From Prevotella sp. (lineage in GTDB: Bacteria > Bacteroidota > Bacteroidia > Bacteroidales > Bacteroidaceae), in NCBI GenBank assembly GCA_017940545.1, contig JAGAYI010000065.1:1-64000 (forward strand): a DNA stretch of 64,000 nt, read 5' to 3'. How positions within the stretch are numbered: position 1 is the first letter of the stretch; each line of letters opens with the position of its first letter. Shown here piece by piece: positions 49,101-58,501 of this stretch. The translations under genes and the position numbers were made by a program. The notes under the pieces are model-generated. The model had not been told where the DNA came from. It saw only the letters and a list, made by a program, of their open reading frames with translations, and made no database searches.

Positions 49101-52005
49101 GGCCGGATGAAACAACTGATCCGTTGAGCACGATTGGCGTACCGTCATCGTATGCAAGCAGGGCTGTATCTTCGTCAGCGTCGGGAGTCCAGCCGTCCAT
49201 GTTCTCGGTGAAGGTGGCATTGGTGAGGTAGTTGTCATCCTCCGTCATTTCGTAGGTCTGCTTCTGGTACTGCGTGGCAAAGACGTTTTTCAGCATCTCA
49301 ATCTTCGCGTCCACACTCTCCCCGGTTCGCCGTAGTCTGAAGTCACCCACGGCATATAGGTTAATCAGCAGCTCGCCGAAGCCCTCCAGCTGTCCGAACA
49401 GCGGATTGTATATGCCCTGCAGGTTGCCGATGCGGCCTTTCAGAGCCTCTTCCGGGTTGGTCTTTAGCCCATAGGCAATGTCGATATAGGGCGTTGCTGC
49501 CCCGACGGTCATAATCTGAATGATACCCTTGCGGTCTGCGTCCGTCTCGTTGTCAACGCGGCAGAAGGTGTCGCCCTCCTTGATGAGCGACAAGGCTGTG
49601 CCTCCGTCGATGGCCGTCGTGAAGTTCTTGAACTCCACCCAGTCAAGCCTGTCCTCCTTATCCGACAGGTCGCCCACCCCGGCGGCGGTGATGATAAGCT
49701 CGTAGTGCTTGGTGATGTAGTAGTCGTTTGAGCTGTCGGGCATTCCGTTGTACTGCTGCACCATAATATAGTCGCCCCTGCGGAAAGGATTGTAGAGCTT
49801 GCCGTCCTGTGTCTTGAGATACACCCTTCCCGTCGTCGGGTCGTAGTGGTCAACCTCCAGCATGGCCGTGAAGATGCGGTTGTCGTTCTCGCCCAGGAGC
49901 TGGGACACGACAAGAGTGAAGATACGCATTGCGCCCCTCACTATGAGGTTGTCGAACTCGCCCGTGTACTTCGTCTCGTCAACTCCGAGCGCGTTTTTGA
50001 CGGTTGCCTGTGTAATTCCCCACCCGCGCCCGGAAACAAAGCCTGAGACAAAATCGCGTGAAAATAAGTTCCCGTCGAACTCCGACACGCCTTTTACACG
50101 GAGGGCATTCAGCAGGGTGTTGGTACGGACAATAAGCTCGTTCAGCTCACTGTTGCCTTCTGCGTCAATCCTGCCGCCCTTCAGTCCTTCGATGAACTGC
50201 CCGAACAGCGCACCGCCAAGCAGACGGCCTATGTCCTTTGCCGTGAAGCCCTTGTTGAGCGTCAGATGACCGCCCACAATATCGTCGCGCTGCTTGCTGA
50301 CGAACTCTGCAAGCGCACGGGCTGCAGAGAACACGTTAGAGTCGGTAGGGGTCACGGTGTCATAGCGTTTCAGCACGTAGATGTTCGAGCCGCCACCGCC
50401 CATTTCACCGCCAGCAGATCCGTTGCCCGCGATGCTAACGTAGGTCTTGCCGTTGTAAGTGATGGTGCTGACCTGCTGCTCCTTCTTTGAGAAGAAGCTG
50501 TAGCGGGGTGACTGGCCGCACTCATAGCTGCACTTGTAGATGTTGTTGAGGTCTTTTTCAAATGCCCGCACACGGCTCTCGCGGTTCTCCGTCCCGAAAT
50601 ATGTCTCGTTCACGAGTAGGACGCTCTGGCCCACGTCAAGGTCAACAATGCGGTCGGCATTGAACATCTGCCCCTTCTGCGGGTCTATGTAGTAGCCTGC
50701 ACAGGCCACCGGGTCTGTCGGACAGGTGTAGGTATTGTCATCCTTGACCATCTTCATGACCTGGTCGATGGCCTTGTCAAGCAGCTCGTTCTCAGCAGCC
50801 GGGAGGTATGTGTCACCTACAAAGCGGGTATCGAAGCCGTAGAGCACATATTTGTCGCCGTCCTGTGGCTTCAAGGTGTCGTTTGGCAGCTGTATGCCGT
50901 AGTCCTCATTGCGGACAATCTCGAACACCTGCGCCAGCGGGTCGCTCTCGTCTTTCTTTGCATCAGGGTTAAAGATTACACCGAAGTCACAGCCTGCCAG
51001 CAGCCCGGACTGGAACACAATGCGCAGTTCCTCGCCGTCGATCATGTAGTCAGTCTTGAACGTGAGGCCTGCATCCTTATATCGGTAGGCTTTCCACTTG
51101 TTCTCAGTGGTCGTGCCGTCCTCTTCCTCGATAGTGTCGGTATATTCCTTGGTAGTTACGCCATAGAGCGTACCGACGCGACGCGGGTAGATGTCGTCGA
51201 AGATGACGATGCCCTCTACAACGTCGTCTTTGTCCATGTTCGGCCATGCATCGACATAGTTGGTACCTGCGGGAAGCATGAGGCGTTTCTGCACCACGCC
51301 CTCGATGGCCGTCTGCGACTGCTCGCCCCGGTAGTTCTTCGGAATATTCCGTGTGGAGCCGAAAGCATACAGTCGGTTGCAGTACTCGCCGTCGCTCTCG
51401 CTGGCCGACATATCGGTAATGTAGCCGCCTATCTCAAAGCGAACGGCCTTGCCGAACTCGCATTTTCCGAGGTGTACCGTGCGTCCGTCCACCCACCATT
51501 CGCATCCCCATGTCTTGGCAATGGAGGTAATGCCGTCGAACAGGCTCACTCCGTCGAAGGTGATGTTCTTGATGGTGGAAAGCAGCTCCCGGTCATCGAC
51601 CTGCCACCGCCAGTTGTCGCCCAGCCCTGCGGCCTTCAGGTTGCCGATGAACAGGTCAAGGAAATATGTGATGTACTGAGTGAGCGACCACGTCTTTTCG
51701 AGGTTGCCGTTCTGGCGGTTGAAGAAAAATTTGCGGTTCTTCCACTTTTCCCATTCCGCATGGAACTTCTGTTCGTAGTCCCAGCATCCCTTCGAGGTGT
51801 TCCACTTCGGGCGTGAGGTCTTGACCAGCTCGAAGTCGCCCACGCCCTCAACGGAAACGTGGTCGCCCTTACGCAGCCGGACGTGTTCCTTCAGGCTGAA
51901 CTTGACCGACACGTATTCCTCGGTCATCAGCTCCTTGCGCCACTTGCTGCCGTCACCGGGCAGCACCTCGACGCGCAATGCGTTCCTGTTTGTAAATATC
52001 TTCAT
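46123..52005 (-). CDS. Giant phage tail-tip / tail-associated protein
   Basis: The 1,960-residue product begins with a baseplate-hub-like N-terminus (VSVKFSLKEHVRLRKGDHVSV, then ITSIAKTWGCEWWVDGRTVHLG). It continues through beta-rich domains, has a long coiled-coil stretch (~1180-1400, many QxxID and SLQSQIDETNG heptads) and ends in a beta-rich tip (~1650-1960). This is the layout of tail-tip proteins that join the tail tube to the fibres and recognise or pierce the cell. It overlaps the distal-tail gene by 4 nt. The last 300 residues are AT-richer than the rest, which fits a recently acquired, host-range-changing end. Confidence 0.8.
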   Translation of the reverse strand: MKIFTNRNALRVEVLPGDGSKWRKELMTEEYVSVKFSLKEHVRLRKGDHVSVEGVGDFELVKTSRPKWNTSKGCWDYEQKFHAEWEKWKNRKFFFNRQNGNLEKTWSLTQYITYFLDLFIGNLKAAGLGDNWRWQVDDRELLSTIKNITFDGVSLFDGITSIAKTWGCEWWVDGRTVHLGKCEFGKAVRFEIGGYITDMSASESDGEYCNRLYAFGSTRNIPKNYRGEQSQTAIEGVVQKRLMLPAGTNYVDAWPNMDKDDVVEGIVIFDDIYPRRVGTLYGVTTKEYTDTIEEEDGTTTENKWKAYRYKDAGLTFKTDYMIDGEELRIVFQSGLLAGCDFGVIFNPDAKKDESDPLAQVFEIVRNEDYGIQLPNDTLKPQDGDKYVLYGFDTRFVGDTYLPAAENELLDKAIDQVMKMVKDDNTYTCPTDPVACAGYYIDPQKGQMFNADRIVDLDVGQSVLLVNETYFGTENRESRVRAFEKDLNNIYKCSYECGQSPRYSFFSKKEQQVSTITYNGKTYVSIAGNGSAGGEMGGGGSNIYVLKRYDTVTPTDSNVFSAARALAEFVSKQRDDIVGGHLTLNKGFTAKDIGRLLGGALFGQFIEGLKGGRIDAEGNSELNELIVRTNTLLNALRVKGVSEFDGNLFSRDFVSGFVSGRGWGITQATVKNALGVDETKYTGEFDNLIVRGAMRIFTLVVSQLLGENDNRIFTAMLEVDHYDPTTGRVYLKTQDGKLYNPFRRGDYIMVQQYNGMPDSSNDYYITKHYELIITAAGVGDLSDKEDRLDWVEFKNFTTAIDGGTALSLIKEGDTFCRVDNETDADRKGIIQIMTVGAATPYIDIAYGLKTNPEEALKGRIGNLQGIYNPLFGQLEGFGELLINLYAVGDFRLRRTGESVDAKIEMLKNVFATQYQKQTYEMTEDDNYLTNATFTENMDGWTPDADEDTALLAYDDGTPIVLNGSVVSSGLHRANVEEYDGKQMLHIQATGITQANALIRKPGTHKEYDQPAAGSTATTDASKDVQDTLYLSIKLLPKTAGKLTVGFKYSGSVPQGKTNTLPYTSAKQIAKSMDWQLLQLEGTWHGLGDFYLHYTGEMYVSILSVTDKALDEFKRTVTTQIIQTSDNIKLLGTNISKNGAAITQLGIDLDAADRAIRLYVDTQDEDLERRLGIVISDTEKAVKLYAEEWAKAYTDGELQNYYTKSQIDVTVSGINQSVVGINNTLTSIAGDINSLQSQIDETNGAVDNLQGDVDNLGDYVDGAFADGIISKAEKVAIEKYLKSIASTKSDLDAVYTKLINNSNLSSSSTEYSNLSAAKTALNTAYNTLVNTINSAISDGKVTSSEKTAVNTAFDTFNSAVGTFSTRVKEAEEYIRNAIASAAEERAKAKAKELADEAALGEYYNQSSNPWQSWASGTEWRHIGCKWKATTSGYSYYIRLADGTLQNASTVAGKIYRYVGGDDPQGGQNANCWEEVEAAASSTTYISQTKDHISAVVANFDADGNVTAASGIATTAEGNNLWASKSDFDADHGKLNTVDSNLNILAGQVTIINTNFNSDGSIAQTGYIYASVNNIKLGIEDGLSKTGIDITNKKIYINAENTVFNGNIRLMNPNEGLIIYDSYGNEKISVLSKTIGYLSNFDFGSDKRYSGQNTASRSSSGSTLTVVHDSLSLGSYSVGQKMDLHDIYVESYFNSHPFDTEATLRYTYVIKCTISSNNVRTIKTQTGTVSRGTNSRNPWGFALTGYSNSSLSYAGTYSIELTCKYTFSGSSISYIGNFISRLSLYCLIVNTGINRLGTDGAVFASAATKYNWFGSDKTEIRCQNNALRVQSGSIMRSVFSPKDASFVDKWADISSLMPYVYLNQQNYTAGLDVGVIIFSTVTGVSNPSYNLYLPKPSDCPGKVYFVKNTASNSSSTNVYVSGDTRGYNFMDPDDCKTRNTVNIGQRSAFFVSALWEWVYFYCG

Positions 52006-52424
52006 GCCGTATGCTCTCCCCTGTCTGCCGGGTTAGGCTCGTTGAGCTTCAGGATGAACTTCGCGAGCCGCCCGTTAAAGTCGCTGAACTGGGTGCAGCT
52101 TGTGTAGTTGCACCTGTATATCTTGCTGTTGTGCGTAGGTATGCGTATCTCCATGAGGCCGGAGCGTAGTACAGCCTCCAGTGCGTCAAGTCGGCTTTCC
52201 ATCTGTGCCTCAGTCCTGCCCTCGATGCAGAGCGTGAGCGTGATGTCCCGCTCGTCAACCTTCGGTGCCGTCGGGTTCACCTCTTTGCCGTTGCGGAGGG
52301 GGCTTTTGTTGGTTACGTACTCCTTCATGGGCGCAAATTGCCGGAAGGGGCTTACGCTCTCTACCCACGCCCCATAGGTGGTGTAGGCATCGTGATTGTT
52401 GATAAACAGCTCTCCTTTGCGCAT
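52002..52424 (-). CDS. Phage distal-tail-like protein
   Basis: The 140-residue product (GELFINNHDAYTTYGAWVES; 'RDITLTLCIEGRTEAQMESRLDALEAVL'; KFILKLNEPNPADR) lies between tape measure and tail tip, the normal place of the distal tail (Dit) protein that forms the hub ring. The small size would match the core ring domain only. Assignment is from position and beta-rich pattern. Confidence 0.6.
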   Translation of the reverse strand: MRKGELFINNHDAYTTYGAWVESVSPFRQFAPMKEYVTNKSPLRNGKEVNPTAPKVDERDITLTLCIEGRTEAQMESRLDALEAVLRSGLMEIRIPTHNSKIYRCNYTSCTQFSDFNGRLAKFILKLNEPNPADRGEHTA

Positions 52425-52427
52425 ATC

Positions 52428-55400
52428 CTAATTGATTTTATCTTTGATGTATTGAACATTCTCGTCCATCTGAACGAGGTGCTTAGTGTACTTGCTGATG
52501 TCCTCCAGGTGCGACACCATGAGCACGGCAAGGTTGCGTATCTCCTGTGCAATGCTGATGTGCTGAGCGTGGAACTCGCGGATAATGGCGATGTCAGCAG
52601 CCGACGTTTCGATCATTCCCCGGCTCTGCTCCGCAATCATCATCAGCCCGGCAAAGCGTCCGTTCAGCTCGTCGATGCTGTCCTGCGAGGCGGTGGCGAA
52701 GCCCTTCTTGGTGGCAGACTGGTCTGCGGCCTCTGCACTGTCGCCCGTAGCGGCAATAATGCCCTCGCTGCGCATTGTCTCGATGTCCCGTTTCGCGCTC
52801 TCCACGTAGCTGTCGTACTGCTGTCTTAGGCTTTCGAGACGCTTGCGGTACTCTGCATCCGTCAGCTGGCCGTTGGTTTTGTCCTCGTTGAGCTTCGCAA
52901 GGCTCTCGTACCACGAGTTAAGCCTGTCCTGGAACTTCTTGCCCACAAGGTTGTTGATGACCATACGGTTAACCATCTTCTGCCAGTTCTCCGCAATGTC
53001 CTCAAAAACGTCCTCAGAGCCGTCCGCGAGGTCGTAGAGCGAGTTGAGGAAGCTGTCGAAAACGTCATCAGAGGTCGTGGTAGTGAGTTTCTGCCAAGTC
53101 TCTTTCTGCACCTCAACCATAGCCTTGCCAGCCTCGATGTACTGGTCGAGGTATTTCTGAGCCTCGCCGTGGAGCGACTGCCAAAACTTGCTGTTGCTGA
53201 ATTTCAGCTTTTCAAGCTCCTTCCAGTCGAGGTTGAACAGATTGGCTACGTTTTCGTCCATACGGCGGTAAATATCCGGGTTGCCGTTGCGCAATGTCCA
53301 CCAGTCCGTATCTTCATTGACGTTATAGCCGTTGGAGTGCGAGAATAGTCCGGCACCGCTACCAGCCCAGCCCCGGTAAATCTCAGCAGCAGCCTTCTGT
53401 GCATTCTTCAGGCCGTCGATAGTCTCTTTCTGAAGGGTGAGCAGGTCGCCACCGTAGGCTTTCTCCATCAGCTCACGCTCGTATTTCAGGTTATCCTCCC
53501 AAGAGTCGAGCAGCCACCCCCATTTCTCGACGGCCTCCTCATAGGGCGAGTTATCAACACCGAGGCCGAATATTCCAGCTACCAAGTTCCCGATGCCGCT
53601 GAACACACCTCCGATGATGCCTCCGACACCCTTGATGGCAGATGCAATAATCTCCGGGAGCTGGGAAAGAACGGCTTCCAGCACGTCTGCAATCTTCGTC
53701 AGCAGGTCGTCAATGAACTTTGCAGGCTCCGTGCCGAGGATGTCGATTAGCTGGAGGATGACACCAATAATGCCGCCTATCTGCTTCCCGGCCTCTCCGA
53801 ATAGCTCTCCGAAGTCCTTGGCCACTTCATCGTTGCTGCCTGCAATCTTCTTTATGAGGTTTCCGACGGCTGTAGCAAAGCCAGAAAGGGAGCCAGAGGT
53901 AATCTGCCCGAGGACGGTGTTAAAGTCCTGTATTCCCTTCGCTGCGGCCTGCGTCTTTGTCTGAAGGTCTTGCTGTGCCCCGGCCACGTCGGTCTCAGCC
54001 TGCCCTACGGCTGTGTTTGCTTCCTCGAAGGTCTGCTTCAGCTTGTCAACCTGCTGCTGCATACCGAGGTCGGTAGGGTTCTTGGCCGCATCTTCCTCGG
54101 CCTTGGTAAGACGCTTCCTGACATCTTCCGCATGTTCGTTAGCCTCGTTGAGCTGACGGACGGATGCACGGTAACGCTCTGCCGCGTCGCCTATCTCTTT
54201 CCACACCCTGCCGCTGAACGGGTTGCTGGAGTCTATGCCGCCCGCGCTGACAAGCTGCTGGCGAAGGTCGGTGTATGCCTTTTTGTCCGTCGGGTTGAGC
54301 TTCCTGAACTCGTCGGACTTCATGTATTCGTCAACCTTCTTCAAGGTCTCCTGCGCAACGCCTTTCAGCACGTTTCCGACACCCTCGAAGGTCTGCCCCC
54401 AGTCTATGCTTTCGGCTATGTGCTGTGCGGACATCTTTGCCATCTGCGAGCGTTTCTCTGCTTCGAGCGAGCGGCGGCGGTTAGCGTCCTGCTCTTTGGC
54501 AATCTTTTCGTCATACTCCTTCGCAATGGCGTATTTCTTCTGCTCGATGTTGCCGTACTCCTTCAGGTAGTCGTACAGAGCCTGTATCTGGTCGCGGCTG
54601 TGGTCGCGGAGCATATTGGCATGCTGCTGCTCCATGGCCTGCTGCTTGCGCTGAAGCTGCTCCGTTTCCGTGGCGGTGAGGTCGTATCTGCTGTCGCTGA
54701 TATTGCCAGCGAACGGCGTATTCTTGTGGCTGGGGTCAGCCTCCCATAGACGCTTGTCCTCTTCGAACTTCTCACGGCGCATATCCTCGTACTGGCGGCG
54801 CAGTTCCTCCTTGCGCTGTGCGAAGTCCAGCTCTATCTGCCGCAAGGTCTTTTCCGAGCCGTCAGCCATTGCTTCGATAGCGGCCTGCTCAGTGTCAGCC
54901 CACAGGTCGAACTCCCGGCGTTTGCGCTCGTCGGCCAGCTCCTTCTGCAAGTCGAGGTATTCGAGCTGTTTCTTACGCTCTTCAGCTCGCTTGTGTGCTG
55001 CCGTCTGCCCGGAGCGGTCGGTCTTATCTGCGTTTTCCGCATAGTTCCTCTTATGGCTGGCGAGGGTCTTGCTCAGTGTGCCAATCTCGGTATTCTTGGC
55101 CGTCCATTCAGTAGAGCCGTACACATATTTGTCGCGGTCATCCTTCAGCTGCTTCAGACGCTTTTCGAGGGCAGCGTCGGAGCCTTCCGTCAGCTGTTTG
55201 GGAATAAGGTTGTTAATCTGCACAAGCAGGTCGCGGAGGTCTTTCAGACGTGCGTCATCCGTTTCTACCTTCACGGACTTGCTGTTTATCTCGTCGATTT
55301 CCTTCTGAACTTTCTTCAGCTCGTCCTGTAGCTGCTCGTAGTTCATCTGGTCAATGGCATCGTTGGTAATATCTTTCGTGCTGACGGCAGCATTGGCTAT

Positions 55401-57680
55401 ACCGTTAAGCTGTGCCTCGGAGCGTCCAAGCTCACGGTAGGCGGTTTGGAAGCCGTCGGCAGAGGTCGCTACGTACTCATAGAGATTGTCGTGGAAATGA
55501 GCAATGGAACTATCGGATATTCCAAGTGCTTTCAGCATTTTCTCTATCTGAGACACCTCATTGTCGATGGCCTTTTTATATGCTTCCTCGCCCTGATCTG
55601 CTGCGGCTGCAAAATCACGGCTATGCTCCATGACCTCTTGCGATATGGCGTTCCATGTTGCAGAGGTAACTGCTTTCAAGTCATCAGCCGTTCTCGTGAA
55701 CGTATGCGTGACATAACCGCCGTATTGAGACAGGAAACGTTCGGTTTCTTCCCACTTCAAATCTCCAGCAGCTTCAATGAGGCTGTCCATTGCATCCTTC
55801 TCAGCCTTCATGCTGTCCTGGTCTGCCTTGCTTGCGGCTTCGGCCAGCAGCTTCTGGGCGGCATTGGCCTTGATAGCGGCGGTCAGTTCCTCGTATTTCC
55901 TGCGCTGTTCATCTACGGTGTCATTCTCAGTCAGCAGCGTGGTGTTGTACTCAGAGGCCATTGAGTTAACCTTGTTCATGGTCTCGTGGTACTGTCGCGA
56001 CTTCTTATCCACGGTATCAAGCACGGCACGGTAAGTGTTTAGCTTGCTGGTATCTTCCATGACCGTATCGCGGAGCCTGTCGAGTGCATTGGTGGCCTCT
56101 TCGGTTTCATCCGTGAACAGGGACAGCAGCCCGATTATTGACGTGACGGCCACAAGTGCAAGCCCGAAGGGGTTGGAGGCCATAGCAGCCTTCAGCCCTT
56201 GCATGGCGGCGGTAGCGGAACGTGTAACAGCCGCCCATATCCCGGTAGCTGTGGCATTGGCCTGTTTCTGATCGGTATCGACCTGCGTTTGGAACGATGA
56301 CAGACGGGTGGCCGCTGCCTCCTTTGCCTTGGCTGCTGTAGCCACGTTGTCCTGTGCGGCCTGCGCTTCCTTGGCTGCGGCGTTCTCGTTGGAGGCTGCT
56401 GTGTTCAGGGCGTTCTCTGCGGCCTCAATCTTCTCACCGTCGCCAAGCTTCAGGACAGCTTCGTACTGCTTCTCGTAGTAAGAGAGGGAGCGTTGAGCCT
56501 CTGCCAGCCTGTTTGCGGCCAGCTGAGCCTCAGTCTGAGCGACTGCAAGGTTGGCCTCTGCCTCGGAGAGCTTTGCGGCCAGCGCACGGCCAATGGCGGC
56601 AATCTCCGCGTCGATGGCCGTAGTGTTCCCGTTCTTGGCTGCTGTATTTGCGTTGACTGCTGCGGTGTCGGCATTCTCAGCAGATGTCTCCACGGCATAT
56701 TGATCTGCAACGGCCTGTAGGCTTGCCACGCGCTGTGCCTCTACAGCAGCGGTCTGCTTGGCTATCACGTTCTGATAGGCCACGACAAGCATCTGAGCCC
56801 CCTTCCAGCTACCGTATGCGGCAGCGACGGTCAGGATGACCTTGCCCAGTTCCTCGTAATGGTTGATGGCCTCGGTAACGAGGTGTATGCCGTCAACGAC
56901 GATTCCCTGCTGCTGTTCACCGAAGCCGTTCAAGGCGTTCTCGATTGCACCTTCCATCTGGGCAATGGCACCCTTTACACCCTTGCCCTGCTTTTCCAGC
57001 ATGCCGTTGAACTTGCCGCCCTCGGCTGTGGCAGAGCGGAAAGCGTCCTCAACCATTTCGACGGTGATTTTGCCCTTCGACATTTCGTCTTTGAGGTCAG
57101 CGACGCTCTTGCCCGTCTTTTCGGCAATGATAGTGAGCGGGTTGAAGCCTGCGTTAATCATCTGAAGCAGTTCTTGACCCATGAGCTTGCCCGTAGATGA
57201 CATCTGCGCGAAGGCCAGCGAGAGCGACTGGAAACGCTGTGCGTCGCCCATACTGATGTCGCCTATCTGACGGAGTATCGGCATGACCTTCTCGGCTGAT
57301 ATGCCGAAGCCCAAAAGCAGCTGTGCGCCTTTGGAGAGGTCGCCCATCAGCATAGGAGTGGTGACGGCGAACTGCTTAATGTCGTTGTAGAGCTGACGGC
57401 CTACCTGCTTCCCGGCCAGAGTCTCGAAGGATATCTGCAGGCTTTCCATTTCACCCCGGACGCTGATAATCTTACGCTCGAACTCCACGAGGGAGCCGAC
57501 GGCGAAAGCCCCGGCCACCTTGCGGCCAAGGTTGTCGAAAGCACTGTCAACACGCTTCCCTTCCCGCTCGGCTGTATCTCCGATGGTACCGAAAGCTTGA
57601 TTGGCAACGTTGATGTCGTGCCTAAAGTTGGTTAGGTCAAGCCCTAAAGCGAAATGTTCCTTGCCTTCTGCTGTCTTCAT
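52428..57680 (-). CDS. Phage tape measure protein
   Basis: The 1,750-residue product sets tail length and helps DNA entry. The N-terminal tape-measure domain is clear at ~90-250 (MGDLSKGAQLLLGFGIS; MGQELLQMINAGFNPLTII). Long helical and coiled-coil stretches follow, with hydrophobic segments (GLALVAVTSIIGLLSLF near 505; VGGIIGGVFSGIGNLVAGIFGLG near 1380) that could insert into the host membrane. It overlaps the chaperone frame by 4 nt and lies directly after the frameshifting tail chaperones, as in most long-tailed phages. Confidence 0.93.
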   Translation of the reverse strand: MKTAEGKEHFALGLDLTNFRHDINVANQAFGTIGDTAEREGKRVDSAFDNLGRKVAGAFAVGSLVEFERKIISVRGEMESLQISFETLAGKQVGRQLYNDIKQFAVTTPMLMGDLSKGAQLLLGFGISAEKVMPILRQIGDISMGDAQRFQSLSLAFAQMSSTGKLMGQELLQMINAGFNPLTIIAEKTGKSVADLKDEMSKGKITVEMVEDAFRSATAEGGKFNGMLEKQGKGVKGAIAQMEGAIENALNGFGEQQQGIVVDGIHLVTEAINHYEELGKVILTVAAAYGSWKGAQMLVVAYQNVIAKQTAAVEAQRVASLQAVADQYAVETSAENADTAAVNANTAAKNGNTTAIDAEIAAIGRALAAKLSEAEANLAVAQTEAQLAANRLAEAQRSLSYYEKQYEAVLKLGDGEKIEAAENALNTAASNENAAAKEAQAAQDNVATAAKAKEAAATRLSSFQTQVDTDQKQANATATGIWAAVTRSATAAMQGLKAAMASNPFGLALVAVTSIIGLLSLFTDETEEATNALDRLRDTVMEDTSKLNTYRAVLDTVDKKSRQYHETMNKVNSMASEYNTTLLTENDTVDEQRRKYEELTAAIKANAAQKLLAEAASKADQDSMKAEKDAMDSLIEAAGDLKWEETERFLSQYGGYVTHTFTRTADDLKAVTSATWNAISQEVMEHSRDFAAAADQGEEAYKKAIDNEVSQIEKMLKALGISDSSIAHFHDNLYEYVATSADGFQTAYRELGRSEAQLNGIANAAVSTKDITNDAIDQMNYEQLQDELKKVQKEIDEINSKSVKVETDDARLKDLRDLLVQINNLIPKQLTEGSDAALEKRLKQLKDDRDKYVYGSTEWTAKNTEIGTLSKTLASHKRNYAENADKTDRSGQTAAHKRAEERKKQLEYLDLQKELADERKRREFDLWADTEQAAIEAMADGSEKTLRQIELDFAQRKEELRRQYEDMRREKFEEDKRLWEADPSHKNTPFAGNISDSRYDLTATETEQLQRKQQAMEQQHANMLRDHSRDQIQALYDYLKEYGNIEQKKYAIAKEYDEKIAKEQDANRRRSLEAEKRSQMAKMSAQHIAESIDWGQTFEGVGNVLKGVAQETLKKVDEYMKSDEFRKLNPTDKKAYTDLRQQLVSAGGIDSSNPFSGRVWKEIGDAAERYRASVRQLNEANEHAEDVRKRLTKAEEDAAKNPTDLGMQQQVDKLKQTFEEANTAVGQAETDVAGAQQDLQTKTQAAAKGIQDFNTVLGQITSGSLSGFATAVGNLIKKIAGSNDEVAKDFGELFGEAGKQIGGIIGVILQLIDILGTEPAKFIDDLLTKIADVLEAVLSQLPEIIASAIKGVGGIIGGVFSGIGNLVAGIFGLGVDNSPYEEAVEKWGWLLDSWEDNLKYERELMEKAYGGDLLTLQKETIDGLKNAQKAAAEIYRGWAGSGAGLFSHSNGYNVNEDTDWWTLRNGNPDIYRRMDENVANLFNLDWKELEKLKFSNSKFWQSLHGEAQKYLDQYIEAGKAMVEVQKETWQKLTTTTSDDVFDSFLNSLYDLADGSEDVFEDIAENWQKMVNRMVINNLVGKKFQDRLNSWYESLAKLNEDKTNGQLTDAEYRKRLESLRQQYDSYVESAKRDIETMRSEGIIAATGDSAEAADQSATKKGFATASQDSIDELNGRFAGLMMIAEQSRGMIETSAADIAIIREFHAQHISIAQEIRNLAVLMVSHLEDISKYTKHLVQMDENVQYIKDKIN

Positions 57681-57988
57681 CTTACAAACTCTTCTTCGTC
57701 TGAACCGTTGAAATTATCCGGGTTGTTAGCGTCTATGCTGTCATCCCATTCGTCGGCCTCCTTGCGCTTCTTGCTGTCGTAGCGTGGCGTGGCATAGCCG
57801 TACATGAGGACGTTGATATAGCTCATTTCATTCAGCACATAGTCAGGCGTGACACCGAGGTTCTTTGCCGTGCAGTACACTACTGACCAGATGCTGTCGT
57901 TCCGTTCTTCGTCTGTCTCAGCAGGTTCGCTTCGTTGAGGGTAGTGGTTATGTTCAAAAAAAAACCTATCTGCTGCAAGCCGAGGCAC
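57677..57988 (-). CDS. Frameshift extension of the tail-assembly chaperone (GT-type)
   Basis: This frame overlaps the end of the upstream chaperone and lies -1 to it. It should be reached by slippage on the T9 run, not by its own start (no good ribosome site before its formal start). The part after the slip (~93 residues: EHNHYPQ..., SVVYCTAKNLGVTPDYVLNEM, acidic end) would be fused to ~149 upstream residues, giving a ~242-residue protein. In lambda, the G and GT pair made this way loads the tape measure during tail assembly. Confidence 0.75.
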   Translation of the reverse strand: MPRLAADRFFFEHNHYPQRSEPAETDEERNDSIWSVVYCTAKNLGVTPDYVLNEMSYINVLMYGYATPRYDSKKRKEADEWDDSIDANNPDNFNGSDEEEFVR

Positions 57989-58404
57989 GTAGTGATGATT
58001 TCCTCCAGCTGCTCCGGGGTGTATTCCTCCAATAGTGCCGTAGCAAGCAGGGAGCGCACGTACACCTTGCGGCTGAAGAAGCGGAAGATGCAGTTATTTT
58101 TCCAAGAATTTGCCGAGAGCGGCTTTTTGATACGTCGCCTGATACCTTTCTTGCCGAGGATAAGAACGGCAGCGAGGTCGCCAATAACGCCGCAATCGCG
58201 GGCGTGTGCAAGGACGTACTGCAACGCCTGTTCCTCTTTCCCGCGTATCGTCGGTAGCTGGGGCAGGTTGCCGATAGTCTTTGAGACTTCGATGATGGTA
58301 GCAGTGGACGGGTGGGCTACCTGCAAGGTGCCGACACCTTTGATCTCCACGGGTTGCGCATCCTGTAGGATGGCCTCGCCTATAAGGGTCTCTATTCTAC
58401 TCAT
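57880..58404 (-). CDS. Tail-assembly chaperone (G-type)
   Basis: I choose the ATG at 58404 (a GTG at 58416 is in frame). The 174-residue product (SRIETLIGEAILQDAQPVEI; LLEEYTPEQLEEIITTCLGLQ) is of the size usual for G-type chaperones, directly after the tail tube gene and before the tape measure. It contains the T9 slippery site at its codons 147-150 and ends 25 codons later. It helps tail-tube subunits polymerise on the tape measure. Confidence 0.75.
   Translation of the reverse strand: MSRIETLIGEAILQDAQPVEIKGVGTLQVAHPSTATIIEVSKTIGNLPQLPTIRGKEEQALQYVLAHARDCGVIGDLAAVLILGKKGIRRRIKKPLSANSWKNNCIFRFFSRKVYVRSLLATALLEEYTPEQLEEIITTCLGLQQIGFFLNITTTLNEANLLRQTKNGTTASGQ
57956..57964 (-). promoter_or_regulatory. 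-1 programmed frameshift site (T9)
   Basis: Minus strand GG-TTTTTTTTT-GAAC. In the chaperone frame it reads GGT TTT TTT TTG, so a T TTT TTT heptamer is available for simultaneous slippage by -1 into the 57677-57988 frame. Position between tube and tape-measure genes is exactly where such sites occur. Confidence 0.7.
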
Positions 58405-58424
58405 AGTTATCTTCACTTCGTTGC

Positions 58425-58501
58425 TGGTGGAGGGTAGCGGACTCGAACCGCCCGGCCGTCTGAAAGGAGGAGTTAAAAGAACGGCCTGCCATGTCCCCCC
58501 A
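58425..58501 (-). other. tRNA-like element in the late operon
   Basis: On the minus strand the element ends ACCCTCC-ACCA preceded by a perfect T arm (GGCGG-TTCGAGT-CCGCT, with one G.T). A 5' TGGGGGG lies at the right distance (77 nt in total with CCA) to pair with CCCTCCA. Yet the D and anticodon arms do not fold: instead GGCCGT (58486-58481) pairs with ACGGCC (58459-58454), and CTGCCAT/ATGGCAG closes a hairpin around the 5' acceptor. It may be a decayed tRNA or a tRNA mimic. It fills the 155-bp gap 58417-58571. Confidence 0.5.

Noticed and set aside
58425..58501. Functional tRNA
   Set aside because: T arm, acceptor and CCA are present, but no D arm or anticodon stem-loop can be formed; reported only as tRNA-like.
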